17,853 nt of DNA. Origin: Acidobacteriota bacterium (GTDB lineage Bacteria > Acidobacteriota > Vicinamibacteria > Vicinamibacterales > 2-12-FULL-66-21). The notes beneath the pieces were generated by a model. That model had not been told where the DNA came from, made no database searches, and worked only from the letters and a program-made list of their open reading frames with translations. Of the stretch, positions 1 through 6,265 are shown one piece after another. A program made the translations under genes and the position numbers. The number at the start of each line of letters is the position of its first letter. Position 1 is the stretch's first letter. The stretch lies in contig JACCXG010000034.1 of NCBI GenBank assembly GCA_013697225.1, positions 1-17,853 on the forward strand, written 5' to 3'.

Positions 1-151
1 GAAATGCCACCCGCCTGCCCCGCAGTGTTCCGATCACGTAAGGGGCCGAAGGCTCGCCGAACGGCGTGTCGACCCGGCGCTCCTCGCGTTCAGTCAGCTC
101 GGACATGTCGTACAGCCCGCTGCCGCCAATGATTCCTATTGAAATAGTCAT
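1..151 (-). CDS. mtnP: S-methyl-5'-thioadenosine phosphorylase-like protein, N-terminal fragment (cut by window edge)
   Basis: The first 50 codons on the minus strand, from ATG at 151, are seen; the gene runs off the left edge. The peptide opens with TISIGIIGGSGLYDM and continues with RRVDTPFGEPSAPYVIG. IGIIGGSGLY is the phosphate-binding opening of the PNP/MTAP family, and the DTPFGEPS stretch is typical of its methylthioadenosine phosphorylase branch. The family cleaves methylthioadenosine with phosphate to adenine and 5-methylthioribose-1-phosphate in the cytoplasm, feeding methionine and purine salvage. It lies 31 bp after the meaB stop on the same strand, so it may be the third gene of that transcription unit. 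No clear Shine-Dalgarno sequence precedes the start. A purine nucleoside phosphorylase of the same superfamily is the alternative, since the specificity-determining residues are outside the window. Confidence 0.85.
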   Translation of the reverse strand, partial: MTISIGIIGGSGLYDMSELTEREERRVDTPFGEPSAPYVIGTLRGRRVAF

Positions 152-182
152 AGAAAGTATCCGAGCCCGCGCCGGAAGGATA

Positions 183-1124
183 TCAAAGTCGCTCGAGAAT
201 CCGGTCCGCGACGGTGTACGGGTCGATCTCGCGCGCGGTGATGCGATCGAGGATCGTCTCGAGCTCCGCCGGCGGAAGGAGGCGCTCGTCGATGTGCCGC
301 AGAACCCGCGCCGACAGGATATCCCGCAGACGATGGCCCGCACGTATCCGGCGCCGCCCGGCTTGCCCGGCAGGCGCGCCGCGCGTGCGGAATCGCTCCA
401 CTGCATCCAGCAGCGCGTCCACCCCCGTCCCGGCCGTCGCCTCTGTCATCACCACTGGCGGACGCCAGGCCGATCCCTCGAAGGTCTGCAGGGACAACAG
501 GCCCTCGATAGAGGCGGCCGTGCGATCGGCGCCCTCACGATCCGCCTTGTTGACAACGAAGATGTCTGCGATTTCCATGATGCCGGCCTTGAGGGCCTGC
601 ACCTCGTCGCCGGCGCCAGGCACCAGCACGACCAGCGACACGTCGGCCGTGCGGACGATATCCACCTCGTCCTGACCGACACCCACCGTCTCGATGATGA
701 CGATGTCGCGGCCCGCGGCGTCCAGCACGAGGGCGGCGTCAGCAGTTCCCCGGGAGAGGCCGCCCAGGTGTCCTCGCGTTGCCATGCTGCGGATGAACAC
801 GCCCGGATCCGCCGCGTGCGCCTGCATGCGTACCCGATCTCCCAGCAGGGCGCCGCCGCTGAACGGACTGCTGGGATCCACCGCGAGCACGCCGACCGTT
901 CGGCCGCCGCGGCGCACGGCACTGACCAGCCGGTCCACGAGCGTGCTTTTCCCCGCTCCAGGAGGGCCGGTGACACCGACGAGGTATGCACGCCCGGTGC
1001 TCGTGAAGATCTCACGGACGAGATCCGCGGCCGCCGGGTCCTCGTCCTCGACCAGTGAGATCGCGCGCGCGATGGCACGCGGATCACCCGCAAGCACGCG
1101 CTGTGACAGCGGAACGGTGGTCAC
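183..1124 (-). CDS. meaB: MeaB/ArgK-type G3E GTPase, chaperone of a B12-dependent acyl-CoA mutase
   Basis: This 313-residue protein matches the usual MeaB length. A P-loop GPPGAGKST lies at residues 53-61, followed by LAVDPSSPFSGGALLGDRVRM, then the family hallmark ETVGVGQDEVDI and a guanine-specificity motif NKAD near 195. The C-terminal helices (about 250-313) form the dimerisation arm in known structures. MeaB uses GTP hydrolysis to gate cobalamin loading and to protect methylmalonyl-CoA mutase in the cytoplasm. The start is GTG at 1124; its GTGA overlaps the TGA stop of the upstream dehydrogenase by 4 bp and no Shine-Dalgarno sequence is visible, so translation is probably coupled. No mutase gene is in the window, so the exact client (methylmalonyl- or isobutyryl-CoA mutase) is inferred only from the family. 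Confidence 0.93.
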   Translation of the reverse strand: MTTVPLSQRVLAGDPRAIARAISLVEDEDPAAADLVREIFTSTGRAYLVGVTGPPGAGKSTLVDRLVSAVRRGGRTVGVLAVDPSSPFSGGALLGDRVRMQAHAADPGVFIRSMATRGHLGGLSRGTADAALVLDAAGRDIVIIETVGVGQDEVDIVRTADVSLVVLVPGAGDEVQALKAGIMEIADIFVVNKADREGADRTAASIEGLLSLQTFEGSAWRPPVVMTEATAGTGVDALLDAVERFRTRGAPAGQAGRRRIRAGHRLRDILSARVLRHIDERLLPPAELETILDRITAREIDPYTVADRILERL

Positions 1125-2263
1125 GGCAGCAGAAGCTGGCGCGCGATGACGACCCGCTGGATCTCGCTCGTCCCTTCGCCGATTGTCACCAGCTTCACGT
1201 CACGGAAGTACTTCTCGGCGGGATAGTCCTTCACGAAGCCGTAGCCGCCGTGAATCTGGACGCAGTCGTCTGCGACCTTGACCGCAATCTCGCTGGCAAA
1301 CAGCTTGGCCATCGACGACTGGCGCGTCATCCGGACGCCGCGATCCTTCAGGCTCGCTGCCCTGTACGTCAACAGGCGCGCCGCCTCGATTCGCGTGGCC
1401 GCATCCGCCAGCTTCCACTGGATCGCCTGGAAACCGGCAATCGGCCTGCCGAACTGCCGGCGCTCCAGCGCGTAGCGCCTGGCCGCTTCGTAGGCCCCCT
1501 GCGCCAGGCCCACTGACAGGGCCGCTATCCCGATGCGCCCGGCATCGAGCACCTGGAGGGTGTTGACGAACCCCTTCCCCTCCTCCCCCAGCAGGCGCGA
1601 GGCGGGGATGCGGCAGTCGGAGAACACCACCTCGCTCGTGTCGCTGGCACGCATGCCGAGCTTGTTCTCCTTCTTGCCAGGGGCCATCCCGGGTGTCCCG
1701 TGTTCCACGATGAACGCGGAAATGCCGCGGTGCCCGGCGGACCTGTCGGTCACGACGATGACGACCATCAGTCCACCGATCCGGCCGTGCGTCGTGAAGC
1801 TCTTTGAGCCATTGAGGACCCAGTGATCGCCGTCGCGCACGGCCGTCGCACGCATCCCGGCCGCGTCGCTGCCGGCGCTCGCCTCGGTCAGGCCCCAGGC
1901 GCCCAGGACGTCGCCAGACACCAGCCTTGGAAGGAACTCGCGCTTCTGGGCCTCCGTGCCGAACATCCCGATGTGAGCCGAGCACAGACCGTTGTGGGCA
2001 GCAACAGCGAGCGCGATGGCCGGACAGACCCGCGCGAGCTCCTCGATGCAGATGCAGTAGTCGATTGCCGACATGTCCGCACCGCCGTACGTCTCGGGAA
2101 ACTGAATGCCCATCAGCCCCAGTTCGGCGAGCCGCGGGAGCAGGTCCATCGGGAACTGCTGCGCTTCGTCCCACTCGAGCACATGCGGCCGGATCTCGGC
2201 CTCGGCGAACTCGCGCACGCTCCTGCGGAGGATCTCCTGATCCTCCGTCAGACGGAGGTCCAT
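1121..2263 (-). CDS. Acyl-CoA dehydrogenase (short-chain/butyryl-CoA dehydrogenase-like)
   Basis: A full-length 380-residue FAD-dependent acyl-CoA dehydrogenase. Residues 1-120 form the N-terminal helical domain; the flavin-contacting segment GAWGLTEASAGSDA opens the middle beta domain; the C-terminal domain carries RRQFGRPIAGFQAIQW and QIHGGYGF. The catalytic base is the first Glu of IGEGTSEIQR, residue 363, as in short- and medium-chain enzymes (isovaleryl-CoA dehydrogenase places it elsewhere). It oxidises an acyl-CoA to the 2-enoyl-CoA and passes electrons to ETF. The overlap with meaB suggests a role in branched-chain or odd-chain acyl-CoA breakdown, which is inference; chain-length preference cannot be read from sequence alone. 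The start at 2263 lies 6 nt after an extended -10 element, so the message may be leaderless. Confidence 0.95.
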   Translation of the reverse strand: MDLRLTEDQEILRRSVREFAEAEIRPHVLEWDEAQQFPMDLLPRLAELGLMGIQFPETYGGADMSAIDYCICIEELARVCPAIALAVAAHNGLCSAHIGMFGTEAQKREFLPRLVSGDVLGAWGLTEASAGSDAAGMRATAVRDGDHWVLNGSKSFTTHGRIGGLMVVIVVTDRSAGHRGISAFIVEHGTPGMAPGKKENKLGMRASDTSEVVFSDCRIPASRLLGEEGKGFVNTLQVLDAGRIGIAALSVGLAQGAYEAARRYALERRQFGRPIAGFQAIQWKLADAATRIEAARLLTYRAASLKDRGVRMTRQSSMAKLFASEIAVKVADDCVQIHGGYGFVKDYPAEKYFRDVKLVTIGEGTSEIQRVVIARQLLLP

Positions 2264-2269
2264 CCGCCG

Positions 2270-2278
2270 AATGTATCA
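2270..2278 (-). promoter_or_regulatory. Extended -10 promoter of the acyl-CoA dehydrogenase gene
   Basis: The minus strand reads TGATACATT, a TGn-TAnnnT extended -10. No convincing -35 is seen. The last base of the -10 is 6 nt from the ATG at 2263, so transcription would start at or next to the start codon. No Shine-Dalgarno sequence exists there. Confidence 0.4.
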
Positions 2279-2369
2279 CGCGGGATTGTGGCGGGGCGGC
2301 CGGGCTCCCGGGCGTTGCCGTGACGCCACGCCGGACGATTGATCCGACGACGTGACACCACCCCGCGTG
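2277..2369. repeat. Inverted 14-16 bp repeat flanking the divergent promoter region
   Basis: CACGCGGG at 2277-2284 has its perfect reverse complement CCCGCGTG at 2362-2369. Similarity continues inwards, the two arms reading CACGCGGGATTGTG and, on the opposite strand, CACGCGGGGTGGTG. One arm abuts the dehydrogenase -10; the other lies about where the -35 of the barrel-protein promoter would be. This could be a pair of operator half-sites for one regulator acting on both genes, or chance in GC-rich DNA. Confidence 0.35.
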
Positions 2370-2388
2370 AGGCCCGGGGGGCCTGCGG

Positions 2389-2394
2389 TATGCT
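2389..2394 (+). promoter_or_regulatory. -10 element (TATGCT) of the outer-membrane protein gene
   Basis: TATGCT lies 7 nt before the ATG at 2402. That spacing puts the expected transcription start on the A of the start codon, giving a leaderless mRNA. No -35 is recognisable. The hexamer also contains an in-frame ATG (2390), which would be the alternative start if the box is not a promoter. Confidence 0.35.
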
Positions 2395-2401
2395 GGCACC
2401 T

Positions 2402-2884
2402 ATGGTGACCAACCTGGTCCGAGTGTGCATCTGCAGCCTCATCCTGGCCGTTCCCGCGACTGCCTATGCGGATCTCACCGCCTTCATCGGGGTCACTCCC
2501 ACGCCGGCGAGCCGGCCGGTTCGCGGCTTCGCGGGGGGGGCCGGCCTGCTGATCGTCGCGTTCGAGTTCGAGTACGCGAATACGAGCGAGGATCTCCGGG
2601 AACTGGCCCCGCAGCTCCAGACGTACATGGGCAACGGCCTGCTGCAGACCCCGATTCCAATCGCGGGCCTGCAGTTCTACGCCACGGCGGGCGGTGGTGT
2701 GTACAGGGAACGGCTGGCGACCCTGTCGGAAACAAATGTCGGGGTCAACGTGGGCGGGGGGGTGAAGATGTCACTGCTGGGCCCCCTGAGACTGCGGGTG
2801 GATTACCGCGTCTTCACGCTGCGTGGATCCCCGCTGCACGGGAACACTCAGCGCATCTATGCGGGGCTGAACCTGAAATTCTAG
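2402..2884 (+). CDS. Small outer-membrane beta-barrel protein
   Basis: From ATG 2402 the product has 160 residues. Residues 1-23 form a signal peptide (short N-region, hydrophobic core ICSLILAVPAT, AYA cleavage site). The mature part alternates polar and hydrophobic residues in Gly- and aromatic-rich strands (GVTPTPASRPVRGFAGGAGL, AGLQFYATAGGGVYRE, LRLRVDYRVF) and ends in LNLKF, the terminal aromatic typical of BAM-inserted barrels. It looks like the 8-strand OmpW/opacity-type porin-like fold, but I cannot name a subfamily or ligand. ATG 2390, 12 bp upstream and preceded by a G-run, would also give an acceptable signal peptide; an ATG-like start at 2339 would bury it and is rejected. The gene diverges from the dehydrogenase. 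Confidence 0.75.
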   Translation: MVTNLVRVCICSLILAVPATAYADLTAFIGVTPTPASRPVRGFAGGAGLLIVAFEFEYANTSEDLRELAPQLQTYMGNGLLQTPIPIAGLQFYATAGGGVYRERLATLSETNVGVNVGGGVKMSLLGPLRLRVDYRVFTLRGSPLHGNTQRIYAGLNLKF

Positions 2885-2886
2885 CG

Positions 2887-2918
2887 AAACAGGAGGGAGA
2901 TTCCTCCCCCTCCTGTTG
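2887..2918. terminator. Bidirectional hairpin between convergent genes
   Basis: AACAGGAGG (2888-2896) pairs perfectly with CCTCCTGTT (2909-2917), extended by one inner G-C pair, around a 10-nt loop. It sits 3 nt after the barrel-protein stop and 19 nt beyond the stop of the facing gene. There is no long T-run on either side, so it may be a weak intrinsic terminator or an mRNA 3'-end stabiliser. Confidence 0.6.
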
Positions 2919-2936
2919 TGGGGATAGGCCCCCTGT

Positions 2937-3524
2937 CTACATTCCGGCGGCAGTGGCAGTAACCGGCGTGAGACTCAGCTTGCTCAGGCCGGCGGCAAAT
3001 GCGTTGGCGTAACGCTTCCACATTTCCGCGGTTTCCGGAGCGCGCAGCTCATCATCGGTCATGGTCTTCTGGAGCATCCCGAAGAGCTCGTACTCCGCAT
3101 TCTGGACGGCGGGCTCCACCATCACGATGTAGAGGGTATTGCCCCCGAAGGGCTCCGCGGCCTTGTACACCTTCAGGCTCTCGGCCTGCTGACGGAGGGT
3201 CGCGTTCTGCGTTTTCGCGAGTCCGGACTTCAGCTTGCCGACCATCTCCTCGAACACAGCAGTCTGGTCCGGCTTGATCTGGACGAGCAAGGCGCCGGCA
3301 GGCGACGTGAAGGGGACCTTGGGAGGCTCTTCCGGCTTCTTCTCGGTCTCGGTCTGCCCGGCGGCCGGCTGTTCAGCCGGCGGCTGCTGTCCTGCGGCAG
3401 GCTGCTGCCCCGCAGGCGGCTGCTGTCCCGCGGGCGGCTGCGCGGCAGGGGTCTGAGCTACGAGGGCTGCCGGCAACAGAGCCAGCGCCAGAGCAGCGGT
3501 AGGAATCACGAAGGGGCGACGCAT
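2937..3524 (-). CDS. Secreted/periplasmic protein of unknown function with Pro-Gln repeat linker
   Basis: The 195-residue protein starts with a signal peptide (residues 1-23, ALALALLPAALVA). Residues about 24-60 are a low-complexity linker built from a PPAGQQ-like hexapeptide repeated about five times, followed by an acidic/basic patch ETEKKPEEPP. Residues 72-190 form a compact domain (SPAGALLVQIKPDQTAVFEE, then NTLYIVMVEP and a C-terminal helix) whose strand-helix pattern resembles a ferredoxin-like or dimeric alpha-beta-barrel fold; this is only an impression. I do not recognise the family. The start is well supported by AGGAGG at 3532-3537, 7 nt before the ATG. It is transcribed in the direction of hemW, 97 bp downstream of it. 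Confidence 0.8.
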   Translation of the reverse strand: MRRPFVIPTAALALALLPAALVAQTPAAQPPAGQQPPAGQQPAAGQQPPAEQPAAGQTETEKKPEEPPKVPFTSPAGALLVQIKPDQTAVFEEMVGKLKSGLAKTQNATLRQQAESLKVYKAAEPFGGNTLYIVMVEPAVQNAEYELFGMLQKTMTDDELRAPETAEMWKRYANAFAAGLSKLSLTPVTATAAGM

Positions 3525-3531
3525 GCACTTT

Positions 3532-3537
3532 CCTCCT
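3532..3537 (-). promoter_or_regulatory. Perfect Shine-Dalgarno sequence (AGGAGG)
   Basis: A full AGGAGG, 7 nt upstream of the ATG at 3524. It is the best ribosome binding site in the window and stands out because many neighbouring genes have none. Confidence 0.8.
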
Positions 3538-3598
3538 CATCCAGAACGAGCGTGACACGGATTCAGCTGGTGACCAGCCACAGCGTCACAAAGCGCCG

Positions 3599-3607
3599 AG
3601 TGTACCA
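3599..3607 (-). promoter_or_regulatory. Extended -10 promoter candidate for the secreted protein
   Basis: The minus strand reads TGGTACACT (TGn-TAnnnT) just after the hemW stop. It predicts a leader of about 65-70 nt carrying the strong Shine-Dalgarno sequence. No clear -35 is present. Confidence 0.35.
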
Positions 3608-3621
3608 TAGGCACGCGGCGG

Positions 3622-4752
3622 TCAGACGAACACGGACATTATCTCATTTGCCATAAGCATGCCGTCTCGTGTGAGGCGCAGCCGGGAGCCCTCCCGGCGC
3701 AGGAAACCAATCGCCAGGAACGGCTCGAGGGACCCCCCGAACTTTTCCCACACGTCCACACCGTAGCGCCGGCTCACCTCAGCAATCTCCACCCCATCCG
3801 CCAGCCGAAGGGCCGTGAACATCGCTTCCCCCAGACGATCGTCCGCCGTCAGGTGGCGCCGCTCCACAGCTACCGTCTCCCCGGCGGACATCCGCGAGAT
3901 GTAATCCTCCGTTGCGGAGACGTTCTTCCACCGGACGCCCGCCCGGGTGGAATGAGCACCACAGCCGAAACCAAGCCACTCCCCATCAGTCCAGTACTTC
4001 AGGTTGTGGCGCGACTCTCTTCCGGCGCGCGCCACGTTCGAGATCTCGTACTGCCGATACCCGGCTCCGTCCAACCTGTCCAGGCTCCACAAATACATCT
4101 CCGCCGCATCGTCGTCCGGCGCCAGGGACCAGCCCGCCCGTGCCATGTCCTCTTTCAGCGGCGCGTTTGGATACAGCTCGAGCAGGTACAAGGACGCGTG
4201 CTCCGGGCCAACGTGTATCAAACGATCGACGCTCTCCTTCCAGTCGGACATCGACTGCTGCGGCAGCCACATCATGAGGTCGAGGCTGACGTTGTCGAAG
4301 CCCGCGGCGCGGGCCTCGCCAGCCGCGAGCACCGCGCGGTCGGCCGTGTGCAGGCGGCCCAGCCGGCGCAGTTCCGGCTCACGGAACGACTGCACGCCGA
4401 AACTGATCCGATTGACACCCGCTTCACGGAATCGTTCCATCCGCTCGGTCGTGGAGGTTTCGGGATTCGTTTCGAGCGTCACTTCGGCGCCGGGCTGGAG
4501 GTCGAATGTCTCCTCGCACGCCTGGATCAGGCGCCGGATCTCATCCGGATCGAGCAGTGAAGGGGTGCCGCCGCCAAAGAAGATGGTGTCGGCAGGCGCA
4601 GGGGGCGCGGCCGCCGGACGGGCCTGCCGGATCTCCGCCTCGAGCGCGTCTACGTAACGTGTCTTCACCGCCGCATCGAACAGCCCACGGTTGAAATTGC
4701 AGTAGTTGCAGATCGAGCTGCAGAAGGGAACGTGAAGATATAGGCCCAGCAT
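3622..4752 (-). CDS. hemW: Radical SAM heme chaperone HemW
   Basis: From ATG 4752 the protein has 376 residues, the normal HemW length. The radical SAM cluster motif is C11-SSI-C15-NY-C18 followed by NF rather than a fourth cysteine, which is the HemW pattern and not that of oxygen-independent coproporphyrinogen oxidase HemN. GGGTPS at 60-65 binds S-adenosylmethionine. ETNPETST, GVNRISFGVQSF, RQYEISNVAR, the heme-contacting HNLKYW and GFGCGAHS follow in family order. HemW binds heme and is thought to transfer it to respiratory enzymes in the cytoplasm or at the inner membrane. An in-frame TTG at 4758 adds two residues and is less likely. The start lies inside a small tandem repeat and has no Shine-Dalgarno sequence. 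The gene is 80 bp downstream of a DnaC-like ATPase gene. Confidence 0.92.
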   Translation of the reverse strand: MLGLYLHVPFCSSICNYCNFNRGLFDAAVKTRYVDALEAEIRQARPAAAPPAPADTIFFGGGTPSLLDPDEIRRLIQACEETFDLQPGAEVTLETNPETSTTERMERFREAGVNRISFGVQSFREPELRRLGRLHTADRAVLAAGEARAAGFDNVSLDLMMWLPQQSMSDWKESVDRLIHVGPEHASLYLLELYPNAPLKEDMARAGWSLAPDDDAAEMYLWSLDRLDGAGYRQYEISNVARAGRESRHNLKYWTDGEWLGFGCGAHSTRAGVRWKNVSATEDYISRMSAGETVAVERRHLTADDRLGEAMFTALRLADGVEIAEVSRRYGVDVWEKFGGSLEPFLAIGFLRREGSRLRLTRDGMLMANEIMSVFV

Positions 4753-4753
4753 T

Positions 4754-4767
4754 ACCAATCACCAATC
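4754..4767. repeat. Tandem heptamer (ACCAATC x2) abutting the hemW start
   Basis: ACCAATC is present twice head to tail; on the minus strand it reads GATTGGT twice and ends one base before the hemW ATG, occupying the place where a ribosome binding site would be expected. Confidence 0.7.
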
Positions 4768-4784
4768 TCGCCGACCCTTCGCCT

Positions 4785-4829
4785 TTGGCACTCCTGCCAA
4801 TCTTGGCACTTTTGGCATTCTTGGCAATT
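4785..4829. repeat. Tandem 9-bp repeat array, five units
   Basis: Five head-to-tail 9-mers fill most of the hemW upstream gap: TTGGCACTC, CTGCCAATC, TTGGCACTT, TTGGCATTC, TTGGCAATT. The core TTGGCA is exact in four of the five; the second unit is diverged. On the minus strand the unit reads roughly AAGTGCCAA and begins 3 nt after the stop of the DnaC-like gene (4833). The 9-nt period stays in frame, but no gene uses it. Function unknown. Confidence 0.8.
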
Positions 4830-4832
4830 CTT

Positions 4833-5684
4833 CTAGCTTCCCGCCTTGCCTCCGGACCATCCAAGATCGCGCCCGCGCCCCTCCTGGCCCGCGCTCAGCT
4901 GTGCGCGGATGGGGCCCTTGGCTCGCGCCGGCAGCGTCGTGCGGCGGCTGGGCTTCACCTTCCACATGGCAAGCAAATCGTCGACCCCGCCGTTGGGCGG
5001 CAGATGCCGGTAGTCGGCGCCATCGAACTCGAGGAAGTCACACATCTCGTGCAGGCGCGAGTGGATGCGGAAGCCGATTCGGGCTTTGAGACACTCGGGA
5101 TCGGTGTCGTCGGGTGTGTCGTCGTAGTTCGACGTGAAAATCGTGTGCCGCCGCTCGTTGTACCTCGTGTTCACGATCAGGTTCATCGTTTCCTCGACCC
5201 ACTCGGATGTCTTCTCCGAACCCAGGTCGTCGAGCACGAGCAGATCGGCTTCCATCACCGGCCGGAGAATGTCCATCTCGGCGGTCCGCACGAGCGGATT
5301 GTAGGTGCTGCGGATGATCCGCAGGAGATCGCGCGTGTCATAGAAGAGCCCGCGCGCGCCTCTCGTCAGGATCACACGGCGCAGCACGGCAACCGCCAGG
5401 TGGGTCTTGCCGATTCCCGGAGGACCGATGAGGCAGAGCCCGCGCGGTGTTGCGGGAAACTCATCGGCGAATCGCCGCGCCTGCTTCACAACAGCAATGA
5501 GCTTCTCGTTGGGATAGATGACGAACGCCTCGAGCTCGCACTTGCGATACCGTGGCGGCACTCGCGCACCGTCGAGCAACCTTGCGGTCAGGCTCTCGCG
5601 CCAGCAGTCGCACCGCTCCACGCGACGAACACCATCAGCGTCCACGCTCTTCCAGCCGGTATCGTCGCAGAGGGAGCAGGCCAT
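4833..5684 (-). CDS. DnaC/DnaI-like AAA+ ATPase (putative replicative helicase loader)
   Basis: From ATG 5684 the product has 283 residues. The N-terminus carries a probable zinc knuckle: C3-xx-C6 (CSLCDDTGW) and C25-x-C27 (RCDCW). The AAA+ core shows Walker A GPPGIGKT at 87-94, Walker B LLVLDDLG at 148-155, sensor-1 TSNY near 184-187 and a conserved FRIHSRLHEMC segment. This is the layout of DnaC/DnaI helicase loaders and IstB ATPases; with no istA transposase nearby, a cellular loader that places DnaB on DNA is favoured. The last 40 residues are basic and low-complexity. The reading frame extends to a TTG at 5726, but that codon is the -35 box of a good promoter, so ATG 5684 is chosen. Which DnaB it serves is unknown. 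Confidence 0.82.
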   Translation of the reverse strand: MACSLCDDTGWKSVDADGVRRVERCDCWRESLTARLLDGARVPPRYRKCELEAFVIYPNEKLIAVVKQARRFADEFPATPRGLCLIGPPGIGKTHLAVAVLRRVILTRGARGLFYDTRDLLRIIRSTYNPLVRTAEMDILRPVMEADLLVLDDLGSEKTSEWVEETMNLIVNTRYNERRHTIFTSNYDDTPDDTDPECLKARIGFRIHSRLHEMCDFLEFDGADYRHLPPNGGVDDLLAMWKVKPSRRTTLPARAKGPIRAQLSAGQEGRGRDLGWSGGKAGS

Positions 5685-5697
5685 GGAGGGAGTGCCG

Positions 5698-5726
5698 ATT
5701 GTACGGGACGCGTCGCGTGCGCGCAA
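5698..5726 (-). promoter_or_regulatory. Sigma70-type promoter of the DnaC-like gene
   Basis: On the minus strand, TTGCGC (5721-5726), a 17-bp spacer and TACAAT (5698-5703). The -10 ends 13 nt before the ATG at 5684, giving a leader of only about 6 nt without a Shine-Dalgarno sequence. It separates this gene from the hspR operon upstream. Confidence 0.65.
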
Positions 5727-5792
5727 CGTTCATCGTCACTGCAGAACGATCTGCGCTATTGGAGATCAGGATCTGCTGCAGTCTAGATATTT

Positions 5793-6251
5793 TCAGGTGG
5801 TCTCGACGTCTGGCGTTGCGTCTGCTTCGACGGCAGCTGCAGGGATTTCTTCCTGTAGGACAGGCGCTGACGCGCTCCGCACGAGATCGGTTGGAGAGGA
5901 CTTCACGAGCGCCGTGCTCAAGCGCTGCTCCCAGTCGCCGATCCCCCGCGAGAGCTCCCGCTTCACGTACTCGAGGAACTCGTTCACCTCTCCCTGCATC
6001 GCTTCGATCTTCCGGCGCATGTTCAGGATGATCTCCACGCCGGCCAGGTTCACGCCGAGGTCACGCGTCAGCGAGAGAATCGTCTCGAGCTGCTCGAGAT
6101 CGTCTTCGGAGTAGAGCCGCGTGTTCCCGTCGGTGCGCGAGGGCTTCAGCAGACCTTCGCGCTCGTACAGCCGTAATGTCTGCGGGTGGATGTCGTACTT
6201 CTGCGCCACCGCGCTGATCATGTAATAGGCTTTTCCACTGCGCTTGGCCAT
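5793..6251 (-). CDS. hspR: MerR-family heat-shock repressor HspR
   Basis: A 152-residue regulator. Residues 8-55 form a MerR winged helix-turn-helix: YYMISAVAQKYDIHPQTLRL, then YEREGLLKPSRTDGNTRLYS. The next segment, DLGVNLAGVEIILNMRRKIE, is the HspR signature, leading into a coiled-coil dimerisation helix (about 75-100). The last 40 residues are variable and Ala/Glu-rich. HspR represses dnaK operons and is held active by DnaK itself, so client overload relieves repression. Its position as last gene after dnaK and dnaJ, 14 bp from dnaJ, is the classical autoregulated arrangement known in Streptomyces. No Shine-Dalgarno sequence is visible before the ATG. Its operator here is not the textbook inverted repeat (see the dnaK upstream region). 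Confidence 0.92.
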   Translation of the reverse strand: MAKRSGKAYYMISAVAQKYDIHPQTLRLYEREGLLKPSRTDGNTRLYSEDDLEQLETILSLTRDLGVNLAGVEIILNMRRKIEAMQGEVNEFLEYVKRELSRGIGDWEQRLSTALVKSSPTDLVRSASAPVLQEEIPAAAVEADATPDVETT

Positions 6252-6265
6252 GGTGGGGTCTTTCG

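Noticed and set aside
66..1058. 330-codon plus-strand open frame opposite meaB
   Set aside because: Antisense shadow; the minus-strand MeaB motifs are complete and 4-bp coupled to the upstream gene.
4785..4829. CRISPR-like or coding repeat interpretation of the 9-mer array
   Set aside because: Units are only 9 bp without spacers, and no gene frame with a start and ribosome binding site runs through it.
4833..5684. IstB subunit of an IS21-type insertion element
   Set aside because: No istA transposase, terminal inverted repeats or target duplication are visible nearby.
5738..5782. Imperfect inverted repeat ACTGCAG/CTGCAGT after hspR as terminator
   Set aside because: The arms are only 7 bp with a 31-nt gap and no T-run; too weak to list, although some termination there is plausible.
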